From Natrarchaeobaculum aegyptiacum (GTDB lineage: Archaea; Halobacteriota; Halobacteria; Halobacteriales; Natrialbaceae): DNA of 64,000 nucleotides. The notes below the pieces were generated by a model that searched no databases, was not told where the DNA came from, and saw only the letters and a list, made by a program, of their open reading frames with translations. Of this stretch, positions 51,314 through 61,499 are shown piece after piece. The stretch is taken from positions 1,426,001 through 1,490,000 of the forward strand of contig NZ_CP019893.1 in assembly GCF_002156705.1 (NCBI RefSeq), in the 5' to 3' direction. How positions within the stretch are numbered: position 1 is the stretch's first letter; every line of letters starts with the position of its first letter. The position numbers were made by a program, and so were the translations under genes.

Positions 51314-54300
51314 ATGGCACAATCGGGCAACGCTGAACTCGTCGACGCCTTCGAGCAGTTTTTCCGCGATTACTACGACAGCGAGATCAAGCAGCTTGCC
51401 CAGCGGTACCCCAACGAACAGCGGTCGCTCGTCGTCGACTGGCAGGACCTCTACCGGTTCGACCCCAACCTGGCAGACGACGTTCTAGAGCACCCAGAAC
51501 AGCTCCAGCGGTACGCCGAGGAGGCCCTGCGGCTCTACGACCTCCCGATCGACGTGAGCCTCGGGCAGGCACACGTCCGGGTCCAGAACCTCCCCAGCGA
51601 AGAGGCCCCCGAGATCCGCGAGATCCGCGCCGAGCACATGAACAAGCTCGTGCAGGTCCGGGGAATCGTCCGGAAGGCGACCGACGTCCGCCCGAAGATC
51701 GAGGAAGCGGCCTTCGAGTGTCAGCTCTGTGGCACACTCACCCGAATCCCGCAGTCGACGGGCAACTTCCAGGAACCCCACGAGTGTCAGGGCTGTGAAC
51801 GCCAGGGCCCCTTCCGCGTCAACTTCGACCAGTCCGAGTTCGTCGACTCCCAGAAGCTGCGCATCCAGGAGAGTCCAGAGGGCCTCCGCGGTGGGGAAAC
51901 CCCCCAGTCGCTCGACGTCCACGTCGAAGACGACATCACCGGCGAGGTGACCCCGGGCGACCACGTCTCCACGACCGGCGTGCTCCGCCTCGAGCAACAG
52001 GAGAGCCAGGGCGAGAAGAGCCCCGTCTTCGACTTCTACATGGAGGGGATGGCCGTCGACATCGAAGACGAGGAGTTCGAGGACATGGACATCACCGACG
52101 AGGACAAAAAGCAGATCTACGAGATATCCAATCAGGAGGACGTCTACGAGCGGATGGTCGGCTCGATCGCCCCCTCGATCTACGGCTACGATCAGGAGAA
52201 ACTCGCGATGATCCTCCAGCTCTTCTCGGGCGTGACCAAGCACCTCCCCGACGGCTCGCGAATCCGCGGGGACCTGCACATGCTCCTGATCGGTGATCCT
52301 GGTACTGGTAAGTGCGTCAGCGGCGACACGAGAGTGACGCTGGGGGACGGGCGAGACGTACCCATCCGTGATATCGTCGAATCGAATCTAACAGATCCGA
52401 AGTCGATCGACGATGGCTGGTGGGACGAGGTCGACCTCGAGGTCCCGTCGCTGCAAGCTGACGGGTCGATCGCTCCGCAGCGGACGACCAAAGTCTGGAA
52501 GCGGGAAGCGCCGGACGAGATGTATCGGATACGGACCTCGAGCGGTCGCGAACTCGAGGTGACGCCGTCGCATCCGCTGTTCGTGCAAAGCGAGGGGAAG
52601 TTCGAGCCAGTCGTCGCGGAAAATCTCGACGAAGGCGAGTTTATCGCTGCGCCGCGAACACTTCCAGCAAACGGTGACGACTCGATTAACGTCGATTTCC
52701 GAAAGTCACAATCGCGTAACGCAGTTCAGCTCAAATTACCCCAGGAGTGGACACCGTCGTTGGCCCGTCTAATCGGATACATCGTTGCAGAAGGATACGT
52801 AGAACAGCGAAACGACAACACAGGCTTTGTTTCCATTACGAATAACGATAGGGAAGTTTTGGACGACGCGACAGATGCTCTAGAAAGCTTAGGACTCAAC
52901 ACGACAGAACGAGAGTCTCATGAGTCGAAGAACGCACGTGAGGTGCTCTGTTCCGCTGGAGAGTTCGTAAGCTTCCTCAGGGAACTCGAACCGTGCATTC
53001 TCAAACCGTCCAACAAACAGCGTGTCCCTGATGCAATCTGTACGGCATCCACGCAGACAAAATCGCAGTTCCTCAAAGGTTTCATCGAAGGAGAGGGCCA
53101 CATATCAACGTCTCAGAGAGAGATTTCGGTTGCATCAGTGAGCCGTGAGTTGCTCGAAGACGTTCGGACGCTGCTACTCTCTGTCGGGATTCGTTCACAA
53201 CTTCACCGACGACGAAACGGTAGTTATCGGCTCAGGATTAGCGGAAACGAATTTGCGAAGTACGTCACCCAGATTGGCTTCGTGACCGATCGAAAACAGA
53301 AGGCTGCGTTACAATACGGTGAGACAACCGGTAACACGAACGTCGACGTCGTTCCGAAAGTTGGCCCAGTGCTTAGGCAGATTCGGGAGGCGTTATCACT
53401 GACCCAAGCCGATTGTGGTGTGCCACGGTCGACGTATCAACATTACGAGAGAGGATCGAGAAATCCAAGCCGTGAAAGTCTTCGAAAAGTCGTCGGAACA
53501 TTTAGAGACGCGTTGCCATCGGCACATAGCCAAGACGGAGAAACAGCCATCCGAGCTGACGGCGGATCACTAACCGAGAGTGTCGAAGCCCTCGAACAAA
53601 TCGTCACAGGCGACGTTTATTGGGAGCGAATCGAATCCATTGAACCAGTCGAACCCGACGACGACTGGGTGTACGACCTCGAGGTCGCCGGCACCCACAA
53701 CTACGTTTCGAACGGAATTGTCTCGCACAACTCACAGATGCTCGGATATATCCAGAACATTGCACCTCGATCTGTCTACACCTCCGGCAAGGGTTCGTCC
53801 TCGGCCGGTCTTACGGCCGCCGCTGTAAGAGACGATTTCGGCGACGGTCAGCAGTGGACCCTCGAGGCCGGCGCGCTGGTACTGGCAGACCAGGGAATCG
53901 CGGCAGTTGACGAGCTAGATAAAATGAGGTCGGAGGACCGCTCCGCCATGCACGAGGCCCTCGAGCAACAGAAAATCTCAGTCTCGAAGGCCGGCATCAA
54001 CGCCACCCTCAAGTCTCGCTGTTCGCTGCTCGGCGCGGCCAACCCCAAGTACGGCCGCTTCGACCACTACGAACCCATCGGCGAACAGATCGACCTCGAG
54101 CCGGCGCTGATCTCGCGATTCGACCTGATCTTTACGGTGACCGACGAGCCCAACGAGGAGAAGGATCGAAACCTCGCCGACCACATCCTGACGACGAACT
54201 ACGCGGGCGAGTTGACCACCCAGCGCGAGCAGATGGCCTCCATGGAGGTCAGCGCCGAGGAAATCGAGGAGATGACCGAGTCCGTCGATCCGGACATCGA

Positions 54301-54835
54301 CGCCGAACTGCTGCGCAAGTACATCGCGTTCGCCAAACAGAACTGTCATCCGCGGATGACCGAGGAGGCTCGCGAAGCCATCCGGGACTTCTACGTCGAC
54401 CTGCGATCGAAGGGGACCGACGACGACGCGCCGATTCCCGTCACGGCGCGGAAACTCGAGGCGCTGGTGCGGCTCTCGGAGGCGAGTGCGCGCGTTCGAC
54501 TCTCGGATACGGTCGAGCGTCACGACGCGGAACGCGTAATCGAGATCGTCCACTCCTGTCTGCGCGACATCGGGGTCGATCCGGAGACCGGCGAGTTCGA
54601 CGCCGACATCGTCGAGGCGGGGACCTCCAAGTCCCAGCGCGATCGGATCAAGAACATCAAACAGCTCATCGCGGACGTCGAAGAGGAGTACGACGACGGC
54701 GCGCCGATCGACATCGTCATGGACCGGGCCGAGGAGATCGGCATGGACCAGTCGAAAGCCGAACACGAGATCGAGAAACTCAAGCAGAAAGGCGAGGTCT
54801 ACGAGCCGAGTACGGATCACCTCCGAACGACGTAA
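51314..54835 (+). CDS. mcm: MCM replicative DNA helicase, interrupted by an intein
   Basis: The precursor is 1173 residues; removing the 473-residue intein leaves 700, the normal length of haloarchaeal MCM. The N-terminal domain includes LVQVRGIVRKATDVRPK and a zinc site (CQLCGTLTRIP and CQGCERQGPF). The AAA+ domain has Walker A GDPGTGK, split from its continuation by the intein, then GALVLADQGIAAVDELDKM (Walker B) and ALISRFDLIF (arginine finger region). The end is a winged helix. MCM forms the hexameric helicase at the fork, so splicing should be essential for growth. Confidence 0.96.
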   Translation: MAQSGNAELVDAFEQFFRDYYDSEIKQLAQRYPNEQRSLVVDWQDLYRFDPNLADDVLEHPEQLQRYAEEALRLYDLPIDVSLGQAHVRVQNLPSEEAPEIREIRAEHMNKLVQVRGIVRKATDVRPKIEEAAFECQLCGTLTRIPQSTGNFQEPHECQGCERQGPFRVNFDQSEFVDSQKLRIQESPEGLRGGETPQSLDVHVEDDITGEVTPGDHVSTTGVLRLEQQESQGEKSPVFDFYMEGMAVDIEDEEFEDMDITDEDKKQIYEISNQEDVYERMVGSIAPSIYGYDQEKLAMILQLFSGVTKHLPDGSRIRGDLHMLLIGDPGTGKCVSGDTRVTLGDGRDVPIRDIVESNLTDPKSIDDGWWDEVDLEVPSLQADGSIAPQRTTKVWKREAPDEMYRIRTSSGRELEVTPSHPLFVQSEGKFEPVVAENLDEGEFIAAPRTLPANGDDSINVDFRKSQSRNAVQLKLPQEWTPSLARLIGYIVAEGYVEQRNDNTGFVSITNNDREVLDDATDALESLGLNTTERESHESKNAREVLCSAGEFVSFLRELEPCILKPSNKQRVPDAICTASTQTKSQFLKGFIEGEGHISTSQREISVASVSRELLEDVRTLLLSVGIRSQLHRRRNGSYRLRISGNEFAKYVTQIGFVTDRKQKAALQYGETTGNTNVDVVPKVGPVLRQIREALSLTQADCGVPRSTYQHYERGSRNPSRESLRKVVGTFRDALPSAHSQDGETAIRADGGSLTESVEALEQIVTGDVYWERIESIEPVEPDDDWVYDLEVAGTHNYVSNGIVSHNSQMLGYIQNIAPRSVYTSGKGSSSAGLTAAAVRDDFGDGQQWTLEAGALVLADQGIAAVDELDKMRSEDRSAMHEALEQQKISVSKAGINATLKSRCSLLGAANPKYGRFDHYEPIGEQIDLEPALISRFDLIFTVTDEPNEEKDRNLADHILTTNYAGELTTQREQMASMEVSAEEIEEMTESVDPDIDAELLRKYIAFAKQNCHPRMTEEAREAIRDFYVDLRSKGTDDDAPIPVTARKLEALVRLSEASARVRLSDTVERHDAERVIEIVHSCLRDIGVDPETGEFDADIVEAGTSKSQRDRIKNIKQLIADVEEEYDDGAPIDIVMDRAEEIGMDQSKAEHEIEKLKQKGEVYEPSTDHLRTT
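52313..53731 (+). mobile_element. MCM intein with LAGLIDADG homing endonuclease and an HTH domain
   Basis: A 473-residue intein inserted directly after the Walker A lysine (GDPGTGK/C). It begins with Cys1 (CVSGDTRVTL), has the block B-like LEVTPSHPLFV with its His, and ends VSNGIVSHN followed by the extein Ser, all that splicing needs. Two LAGLIDADG-type dodecapeptides are visible, RLIGYIVAEGYV and FLKGFIEGEGHI. Near the end an XRE-like helix-turn-helix occurs, LSLTQADCGVPRSTYQHYER. The inner part is less GC-rich than the exteins, fitting acquisition by transfer. Confidence 0.94.
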
Positions 54836-54878
54836 TCCGGTTCGAGGCGTCCGCTCTGGATCGAGCCGTCGCGACGTC

Positions 54879-55145
54879 CTAGGCCTGCTCGACGTCCTCG
54901 CGGTAGTTTTCGGTCGCCTCGAGCGCTCGTTCGATCCGTTCTTTCGTGTCGCCGTCGACCTCCTCGCGAACCTGCCTGAGTGTGTTGAGGTGGGAGTCGA
55001 GCACCGCGTGGTCGGGGGTGTGCTCGCCGATCACGTAGTCTCGAAACGCTTCGGCAGTTTCCCGAATGTCCTCGCGAACGTCGTCGTCAGCGGTCTTCTC
55101 GGCCTGTTTGAGGTCGTCGCGGGCTTGTTCGAGGGATGCTGGCAT
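54879..55145 (-). CDS. Small conserved haloarchaeal helical protein (unknown function)
   Basis: An 88-residue, very acidic, all-helical protein (SLEQARDDLKQAEKTADDDV, then HAVLDSHLNTLRQVREEV). It resembles small helical-hairpin haloarchaeal proteins of unknown function. It starts at ATG 55145. It is convergent with mcm. I cannot assign a role. Confidence 0.75.
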   Translation of the reverse strand: MPASLEQARDDLKQAEKTADDDVREDIRETAEAFRDYVIGEHTPDHAVLDSHLNTLRQVREEVDGDTKERIERALEATENYREDVEQA

Positions 55146-55453
55146 AGCCGTGTCTATCACCACCGTCCCCATAATCGTTGGCCGAGCACGGTCCGGGCCC
55201 CCGATGTATCGCCGTCGACGCGTCGGAATCGTTCCCCTACAGGTCTGTATGGGTTTCTTACTGACGCTACGTGGGACATACGGGCGCAGACTCCACCCGG
55301 GGCTGGCGTCCTCGAGCTGACCAACGTCGCACTGACTCGTCGGCGACCTGTTCACGGCGCTATTTCCGCGCTCCCTCTCGGAGAAACGAGGGAACAATCT
55401 CCGTTACTGACAACCGGGTTTTTCCGAGCCTGGTCCTCCTACTCTTACGTATC
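55146..55453. other. 308-base divergent intergenic region
   Basis: Lies between two divergent genes. I see no gene or clear TATA box, only a CTCTTACGTATC stretch just before the ATG of the DUF4397 gene. Confidence 0.4.
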
Positions 55454-56497
55454 ATGGACGTATCACGACGTTCGACGATCAAAACGATCGGCGTCGCCGG
55501 TGGCCTCGTGGCCACCAGCGGAACCGCCTTCGCAACTGGAGAGTACGGCGACGATCAACCGAAAAAAGGAGCAGTAGAAGACGACAAACGACCGGAGGAA
55601 CCAGTCGACGCCGCGTTCGTCCGGGTCGCACACTTCTCGCCGGACGCGCCGAACGTGGACGTCTACGTCGACGGCGCACCGGTGCTCGAGGACGTCGCAT
55701 ACGGTTCCATTTCGCCGTACCTCGAACTCGAACCCGGGACGTACACGGTCGCGATCACGGCCGCGGGCGATCCCGACGCCGTCGTCTTCGAAGACAAGGT
55801 CGCGGTCGAAGCGGCCTATTACACGGTCGCCGCTATCGGTGAACTCGAGGCTGGCACGTTCCGACCGGAGATCCTCGTCGATGCCGACCCGCTCCCGGCG
55901 GACGGACCCGACGCGGCGTACGTCCGGGTCGCACACTTCTCGCCGGACGCGCCCGCAGTGGATATCTGGGCCGACGACGCGCCGCTGGTCGAGAACGTCT
56001 CCTTCGGCGACGTCTCGGAGTACCTCGCGGTACCGGCGGGCGCATATACGCTCTCGGTCCGGCCGGCCGGCGACCCCGTAACTGACGTCGCGACGTTCGA
56101 CGTCGAACTCGAGGCCGGGACGGTTTACACCGGGTTCGCGATCGGCTACCTGGAGCCACCGCAGGACGTCACCGATCGGGAGTTCACCGTCGAACTGGCA
56201 GTGGACGGGGAAGGCGTCGGGGAAAGCCCTGACGACGGACCGGCAGAGAAAGGCGACGACAAAAAAGCCGACGAGAAAGCAGACGACCACGAATACGACG
56301 ACAAAAAAGCCGACGAGAAAGCAGACAACCACGAATACAACGACAAAAAAGCCGACGAGAAAGCAGACAACCACGAATACGACGACAAAAAGCACTACGA
56401 CAACGTAGAGGACCAGAAATACGACGAGAAAAAAGCCGACGAGAAAGCAGACGGCGAGAAAGTCCCCGAGAAAGCGGACAAGAAGCCCCACGCCTAG
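55454..56497 (+). CDS. Tat-exported protein with two DUF4397 domains and a charged repeat tail
   Basis: A 347-residue protein. The N-terminus [20 protein letters not shown] is a Tat-like signal ending at AFA. Two similar domains follow, each beginning with [11 protein letters not shown] (about residues 57 and 157), the signature of DUF4397 cell-surface domains. The last ~100 residues are a hydrophilic repeat of [14 protein letters not shown] type, four copies with small changes. No membrane anchor or lipobox is seen, so the protein is probably secreted or loosely bound. Its role is unknown. The start is at ATG 55454. Confidence 0.85.
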   Translation: MDVSRRSTIKTIGVAGGLVATSGTAFATGEYGDDQPKKGAVEDDKRPEEPVDAAFVRVAHFSPDAPNVDVYVDGAPVLEDVAYGSISPYLELEPGTYTVAITAAGDPDAVVFEDKVAVEAAYYTVAAIGELEAGTFRPEILVDADPLPADGPDAAYVRVAHFSPDAPAVDIWADDAPLVENVSFGDVSEYLAVPAGAYTLSVRPAGDPVTDVATFDVELEAGTVYTGFAIGYLEPPQDVTDREFTVELAVDGEGVGESPDDGPAEKGDDKKADEKADDHEYDDKKADEKADNHEYNDKKADEKADNHEYDDKKHYDNVEDQKYDEKKADEKADGEKVPEKADKKPHA

Positions 56498-56720
56498 AGT
56501 CACTCGAGTCGAGTGATTCGGGACACGGACCGCTTCGTCACTGACCGACGCCGATTTTCGAACCCTCTCCAGCCACCCGGACCTCACGTCGATGGGGCGC
56601 TCGAGGTGCTGATTCCCTCGACGGGCCGGCAGCGGCCAAGGGTGACTGGACGCTGAACGCAGGTCGGGAAGGAGCGATTCACGTACTGCGGCGAGACGAC
56701 GGTTCGAACCCGCCGAACGG

Positions 56721-57914
56721 TCAGAGCATCGTCGGGATGTTCCCGTCGAGTTCCCTGAGATCGCCGTCGATCGGTTGGGCCAGACTCAGGTCCAGGGGGG
56801 AGACCGAGAAGGTCAACCGAAGGTCCGCTCCGCCCTCGGTGAACGTGAGTTTCTTCTGGTCGTACTCCGCGTCAGAACCAGCCTTCAGCGGCACGCGAAT
56901 TGAACCCCAGCCAAGAAATCGATTTTCGTCGGACGGTCGTCGCTGTACGAAATCGCCCCGGACGACGAGGTAGGGATCACGTTCGTCGACGTTTTCGACG
57001 GCTTCGTCCGGAAACTCGATCGTTACAGGTGTATCGATTGCCGTCGACGAGCCGTCGGTCAGGGAGATGGCGTCGTCCTCCTCGAGGTCCCAGATTTCCC
57101 AGGTGGAGTGTCCTCGTGGGGTGATGTACTCGTCTTCGTCGTAGATCCCTCTGGCACTGATTTTGCCGTAGACGTCCATATCACCCGACGTTGTGGTCAG
57201 TTCGAAGTCGTGAATTCGAACGTTCGGGAGCGCAGTGCGGTCGGTTTCTGCATCGTCGGATTCCGATTCGTCGTCGTCTTCGACCGCTTGGTCGTCGTCG
57301 GGTTCCGATTCGTCGTCGTCTTCGACCGCTTGGTCGTCGTCGGGTTCCGATTCGTCGTCGCCGTCGTCACTGTCGCCCGATTCGTCCGCTTCAGCGTCGT
57401 CGTCCGGTTCGTCAGCCCCATCGCCGGGAGCGTCGTCGGTGTCACCGTCTCCGGTCGAGTCTCCGCTGTCGTTGGTCGGGTCGGCCTCGTTCGACCCCTG
57501 GTTCTGTTGGGCCGTCCCATCGTCGTCGGCAGTCTGCCCGCTGGTCTCTTCCGACGGCGTCGACTCACCACCGTCACTCCCGGCGTTCGTCGAGTCCCCA
57601 GACGCTCCGGTGGAATCCTCGGCGTCGCCATCGTCGGGCGCTGCAGGCTCCCCCGACGCGCCGTTTGCCGACGCAGGATCGGTTCCAGCACCACTAGCAT
57701 CGACTGGGTCGTTCTCGGCGTCGCCATCGAAGGAGATTTCGATTCCGTCGCTACTGACCGTACACCCGGCCAGCGACACAGCACCCGTCGATGCGACGGC
57801 ACCGAGCAGCTGTCGCCGATCGAGTCCCTCGGCGTCGCTCGTCTCCCTCGTCGCCTCCGCAGAGCCGTCTCGAGTTTTCGGCTCCTCCAGTTCGAACGCG
57901 TCGTCGTTCGTCAT
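56721..57914 (-). CDS. Tat lipoprotein with a long Asp/Ser/Gly linker and a C-terminal beta domain
   Basis: A 397-residue predicted lipoprotein. After a 30-residue tail comes DRRQLLGAVASTGAVSLAGC (Tat motif and lipobox), then SDGIEISFDGDAEND. Residues about 65-225 are a low-complexity acidic linker with two near-identical DDESEPDDDQAVEDD repeats. The last ~165 residues are a folded beta-rich domain (VRIHDFELTTTSGDMDVYGK and SWEIWDL-like strands) with a FxGxGS-type ending. The signal and first mature residues are related to those of the next lipoprotein at 58252, but the C-terminal domains differ. Confidence 0.82.
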   Translation of the reverse strand: MTNDDAFELEEPKTRDGSAEATRETSDAEGLDRRQLLGAVASTGAVSLAGCTVSSDGIEISFDGDAENDPVDASGAGTDPASANGASGEPAAPDDGDAEDSTGASGDSTNAGSDGGESTPSEETSGQTADDDGTAQQNQGSNEADPTNDSGDSTGDGDTDDAPGDGADEPDDDAEADESGDSDDGDDESEPDDDQAVEDDDESEPDDDQAVEDDDESESDDAETDRTALPNVRIHDFELTTTSGDMDVYGKISARGIYDEDEYITPRGHSTWEIWDLEEDDAISLTDGSSTAIDTPVTIEFPDEAVENVDERDPYLVVRGDFVQRRPSDENRFLGWGSIRVPLKAGSDAEYDQKKLTFTEGGADLRLTFSVSPLDLSLAQPIDGDLRELDGNIPTML

Positions 57915-58251
57915 CGTCTCTCAGTGAACGTCCTCACACAGACCCGATAATTGTTTTCTGCAGAATAATACAGTGATGAAACATCTCGTGTGCGAGTTCC
58001 AGTCCCCACCACATACGAAACGCAGACACCGGCAGCCGGCTCGAGGTTCGTACCAGACACCCTCACCCCACGAAATCGGCAGCTCGAGACGAGGTCGCGG
58101 TAGCGCCGTTCGGCAGTGTTGGCAATAAATTTACTATACTGTCGTGCAGTCGAAACGGAGAGGTGTCGATCACACCACGGCGATGGCTTGCGATCCCAGT
58201 AGTGGCTGGACGACGGCGAACGTCGGGGATATCGTCACCGCTCGACGACGG
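57915..58251. other. 337-base region between two lipoprotein genes
   Basis: Both flanking genes run leftward. The stretch contains AACAATTATC on the minus strand at about 57945-57955, a possible TATA box of the 56721-57914 gene, and an AT-rich patch at 58120-58140 (AATAAATTTACTATAC). Confidence 0.4.
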
Positions 58252-59244
58252 TCAGCGTCTCCAGTAGGTCATCGGCGGGTCCGGCCGGCCGACGAAGCAG
58301 TAGCTGGTGAACCCGTAGTGTTCGATGATCGCTTTCGCCGTCTCGGCGTTCTCCTTCTCGTCGAAGATCAACAGCGCGCTCGATCCGGACCGGATGCGCC
58401 ACCGACCGCCGCTGATCGAGTCGATGGACAGGTTCGTCGGATCGACGTTGATGCAGTCCTCGCTGAAGCCGGGCGAATCTGAGGCCGACGGTGCGGAGCC
58501 GTCGACGAGCCAGTAGGTCATCGGCGGGTCCGGCCGGCCGACGAAGCAGTAACTGGTGAACCCGTAGTGTTCGATGATCGTTTTTGCCCTCTCGGCGTTC
58601 TCCTTCTCGTCGAAGATCAACAGCGCGCTCCTCCCGGACCGGATGCGCCACCGACCGCCGCTGATCGAGTCGATGGACAGGTTCGTCGGGTCGACGTTGA
58701 TGCAGTCCTCCGAGAACGTCGGTTCGGGGTCGCCATCGTCCTCTCCGTCTGCATCCGAATCGTCAGACGCGTCTTCCTCGTCATCCGCTCCATCTTCGCT
58801 CCCCTTTTCTTCCTCCTCGTCATCCGCACTATCACCGGCCTCTTTATCCGCGCCATCGTCCTCTCCGTCCCCCTCCTCGTCATCCGCGCCGTCTCCGCTC
58901 TCCCCTCCCGCTCCTCCGTCATCCGCGCCGTCTCCATCGCCGGAATCGGGGTCCGTCGAGCCGGCACCGTCACCGGAATCGGGGTCCGTCGAGCCGGCAC
59001 CGTCACCGGAATCGGGGTCCGTCGAGCCGGCACCGTCACCGGAATCGGGGTCCGCCGGGTCGTCACCAAAGGAGATTCTGATTCCGTCCTCGTCGATCGT
59101 ACAGCCGGCTAGCGCTACGGTCCCCGCCGATCCGGCGAGGCCGAGGAGTCGTCGACGATCGACATCCCAGTCCGACGATCGTTCACGGTCGTCGGTCGCC
59201 CCCACGTCACTGTTCGCCTCTTCCCGGGTCTCGTCTTTCGTCAT
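58252..59244 (-). CDS. Tat lipoprotein with a tandemly duplicated ~70-residue domain
   Basis: A 330-residue protein. The Tat motif and lipobox are DRRRLLGLAGSAGTVALAGC, followed by GIRISFGDDPADPDSG, related to the neighbour at 56721. A low-complexity linker has four 11-residue SGDGAGSTDPD repeats and many DDEE runs. The C-terminus holds two almost identical copies of a domain starting FSEDCINVDPTNLSIDSISG and ending YCFVGRPDPPMTYW, 83 residues apart, each with two cysteines. The copies are also nearly identical as DNA (58261 on, and 58510 on), so the duplication is recent. I do not know the domain's ligand. Confidence 0.82.
   Translation of the reverse strand: MTKDETREEANSDVGATDDRERSSDWDVDRRRLLGLAGSAGTVALAGCTIDEDGIRISFGDDPADPDSGDGAGSTDPDSGDGAGSTDPDSGDGAGSTDPDSGDGDGADDGGAGGESGDGADDEEGDGEDDGADKEAGDSADDEEEEKGSEDGADDEEDASDDSDADGEDDGDPEPTFSEDCINVDPTNLSIDSISGGRWRIRSGRSALLIFDEKENAERAKTIIEHYGFTSYCFVGRPDPPMTYWLVDGSAPSASDSPGFSEDCINVDPTNLSIDSISGGRWRIRSGSSALLIFDEKENAETAKAIIEHYGFTSYCFVGRPDPPMTYWRR
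58261..58730. repeat. Direct repeat of ~220 bases with a 249-base period
   Basis: The stretch beginning CCAGTAGGTCATCGGCGGGT occurs at 58261 and again at 58510, and the two copies differ at only a few bases over about 220. The period of 249 is a multiple of three and keeps the frame. Confidence 0.85.
58938..59062. repeat. 33-base tandem repeats in the lipoprotein linker
   Basis: About four units of 33 bases containing CCGGAATCGGGGTCCG, each encoding SGDGAGSTDPD-like residues. The unit keeps the reading frame and the first copies are identical, a substrate for slippage. Confidence 0.8.
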
Positions 59245-59389
59245 CGATCGAGTGACAGTCACGCTGAACGATTATGAGCGTATGCTGTGATTCGTTACAG
59301 TCAGCCAGATATCACGTCTGTGGGGTGGGAGTAGCCGATCGACGACCAAGCGCATCCGTCAAGTGGCTGCGCTGCCTACCGACGATACC

Positions 59390-61450
59390 GTGAGCGACAC
59401 CCAGGGACCACTCCAGCCGGACCGTCCAGACGTCGATCGGCCGTTCGAGGTGGACGCCCCGTTCGAGCCCGCCGGCGACCAGCCCGAGGCGATTTCTCAG
59501 TTAGCAGAGGGGTTCGCGTCGGGGATGGACCGCCAGACGCTGCTCGGCGTGACCGGGTCCGGGAAGACCAACACCGTCTCGTGGGTGATCGAGGAGGTCC
59601 AGCAGCCGACGCTGGTCATCGCCCACAACAAGACCCTCGCCGCCCAGCTCTACGAGGAGTTCCGGAACCTGTTCCCGAACAACGCCGTCGAGTACTTCGT
59701 CTCCTACTACGACTACTACCAGCCCGAGGCCTACGTCGAACAAACTGATACCTACATCGACAAGGACGCCTCGATCAACGACGAAATCGACCGGCTCCGC
59801 CACTCCGCGACCCGCTCGCTGCTGACTCGAGACGACGTCATCGTCGTCGCCTCGGTCTCTGCGATCTACGGCCTCGGTGACCCGCGAAACTACGTCGACA
59901 TGTCGATGCGACTCGAGGTCGGCGAAGAGGTCGGCCGCGACGAGTTACTGAAGGGGCTGGTGGACCTGAACTACGAGCGCAACGACGTCGACTTCACGCA
60001 GGGCACCTTCCGGGTTCGGGGTGACACCATCGAGATCTACCCGATGTACGGCCGCTACGCCGTCCGCGTCGAACTCTGGGGTGACGAGATCGACCGTATG
60101 GTCAAGGTCGACCCGCTCGAGGGAGAGGTCAAAGGCGAAGAGCCAGCAGTGCTCGTTCACCCCGCAGAGCACTACTCGATCCCCGACAGCAAACTCGAGC
60201 GGGCGATGGAAGAGATCCGCTCGGACCTCGATTCCCGAATTTCGTACTTCGAACGCAAAGGGGACCTGATCGCCGCCCAGCGCATCGAGGAACGGACGAC
60301 GTTCGATCTCGAGATGATGGCCGAGACGGGCTACTGTTCGGGCATCGAGAACTACTCGGTCTATCTGGACGACCGCGAGTCCGGCGATACGCCCTACACC
60401 TTGCTCGATTACTTCCCGGAGGACTTTCTGACGGTGGTCGACGAGTCCCACGTGACGCTGCCGCAGGTCCGGGGTCAGTACGCTGGCGACAAGTCCCGCA
60501 AGGACTCGCTGGTCGAGAACGGCTTTCGGCTCCCCACCGCCTACGACAATCGACCGCTCACCTTCGAGGAGTTCGAGGCGAAGACCGACCGGACGCTGTA
60601 CGTGAGCGCGACGCCGGCTGACTACGAACAGGAACAGAGCGAGCAGATCGTCGAACAGATCGTTCGCCCCACTCACCTCGTCGACCCGAAGGTCGAGGTT
60701 TCGCCCGCCACCGGACAGGTCGACGACCTGATGGACCGGATCGACGAGCGCATCGACCGCGACGAGCGGACCCTCGTGACCACCCTCACGAAGCGGATGG
60801 CCGAAGACCTCACGGAGTACCTAGAGGAAGCAGGCGTCGACGTCGCCTACATGCACGACGAGACGGACACCCTCGAGCGCCACGAGATCATCCGCTCCCT
60901 TCGGCTAGGGGAGATCGACGTCCTCGTCGGGATCAACCTCCTGCGGGAGGGACTTGACATCCCCGAGGTCTCGCTCGTGGCGATCCTTGACGCCGACCAG
61001 GAGGGCTTCCTCCGCAGCGAGACCACCCTCGTCCAGACGATGGGCCGGGCGGCGCGAAACGTCAACGGCGAGGTCGTCCTCTACGCCGACGGGCCCTCGA
61101 ACGCCATGCAGTCTGCGATCGAGGAAACCCAGCGCCGCCGCCGCATCCAGCAGGAGTACAACGAAGAGCACGGTTACGAGCCGACGACGATCGAGAAGGA
61201 AATCGGCGAGACCAACCTCCCCGGGAGCAAGACCGATACCTCCGACGTCTCCGGGCGCTCGCTCGAGGACGACGACGAGGCCGCCCGCTACGTCGCCGAC
61301 CTCGAAGACCGGATGCAGGAAGCCGCTAGCAACCTCGAGTTCGAACTCGCCGCGGACATCCGCGACCGCATTCGCGAGGTGCGCGAGGAGTTCGACCTCG
61401 CAGGCGGTGACGAGGAGGAGGGAATCGCGCCGCCGAGCGAGGAGTTCTGA
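59390..61450 (+). CDS. uvrB: UvrB, excision repair helicase subunit
   Basis: A 686-residue UvrB. It has Walker [15 protein letters not shown], the beta-hairpin region [15 protein letters not shown], Walker [23 protein letters not shown]-like VSATPADYE, the helicase motif [24 protein letters not shown] and a C-terminal UVR domain ([20 protein letters not shown]). I prefer GTG 59390 ([13 protein letters not shown]) over GTG 59363, since its N-terminus looks like other haloarchaeal UvrBs. UvrB joins UvrA and UvrC in nucleotide excision repair; no uvrA or uvrC is in the window. Confidence 0.95.
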   Translation: MSDTQGPLQPDRPDVDRPFEVDAPFEPAGDQPEAISQLAEGFASGMDRQTLLGVTGSGKTNTVSWVIEEVQQPTLVIAHNKTLAAQLYEEFRNLFPNNAVEYFVSYYDYYQPEAYVEQTDTYIDKDASINDEIDRLRHSATRSLLTRDDVIVVASVSAIYGLGDPRNYVDMSMRLEVGEEVGRDELLKGLVDLNYERNDVDFTQGTFRVRGDTIEIYPMYGRYAVRVELWGDEIDRMVKVDPLEGEVKGEEPAVLVHPAEHYSIPDSKLERAMEEIRSDLDSRISYFERKGDLIAAQRIEERTTFDLEMMAETGYCSGIENYSVYLDDRESGDTPYTLLDYFPEDFLTVVDESHVTLPQVRGQYAGDKSRKDSLVENGFRLPTAYDNRPLTFEEFEAKTDRTLYVSATPADYEQEQSEQIVEQIVRPTHLVDPKVEVSPATGQVDDLMDRIDERIDRDERTLVTTLTKRMAEDLTEYLEEAGVDVAYMHDETDTLERHEIIRSLRLGEIDVLVGINLLREGLDIPEVSLVAILDADQEGFLRSETTLVQTMGRAARNVNGEVVLYADGPSNAMQSAIEETQRRRRIQQEYNEEHGYEPTTIEKEIGETNLPGSKTDTSDVSGRSLEDDDEAARYVADLEDRMQEAASNLEFELAADIRDRIREVREEFDLAGGDEEEGIAPPSEEF

Positions 61451-61499
61451 CTCGACGTCGATCCCCGCCAAGCGACGCCGCTCCGACTGGCTCGACACC

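Noticed and set aside
55463-56587. Minus-strand frame with long Val/Phe/Leu runs that looks like a membrane protein
   Set aside because: It is the antisense of the KKADEKAD repeat and DUF4397 domains; the hydrophobic runs come from reverse-complemented Lys/Glu/Asp codons.
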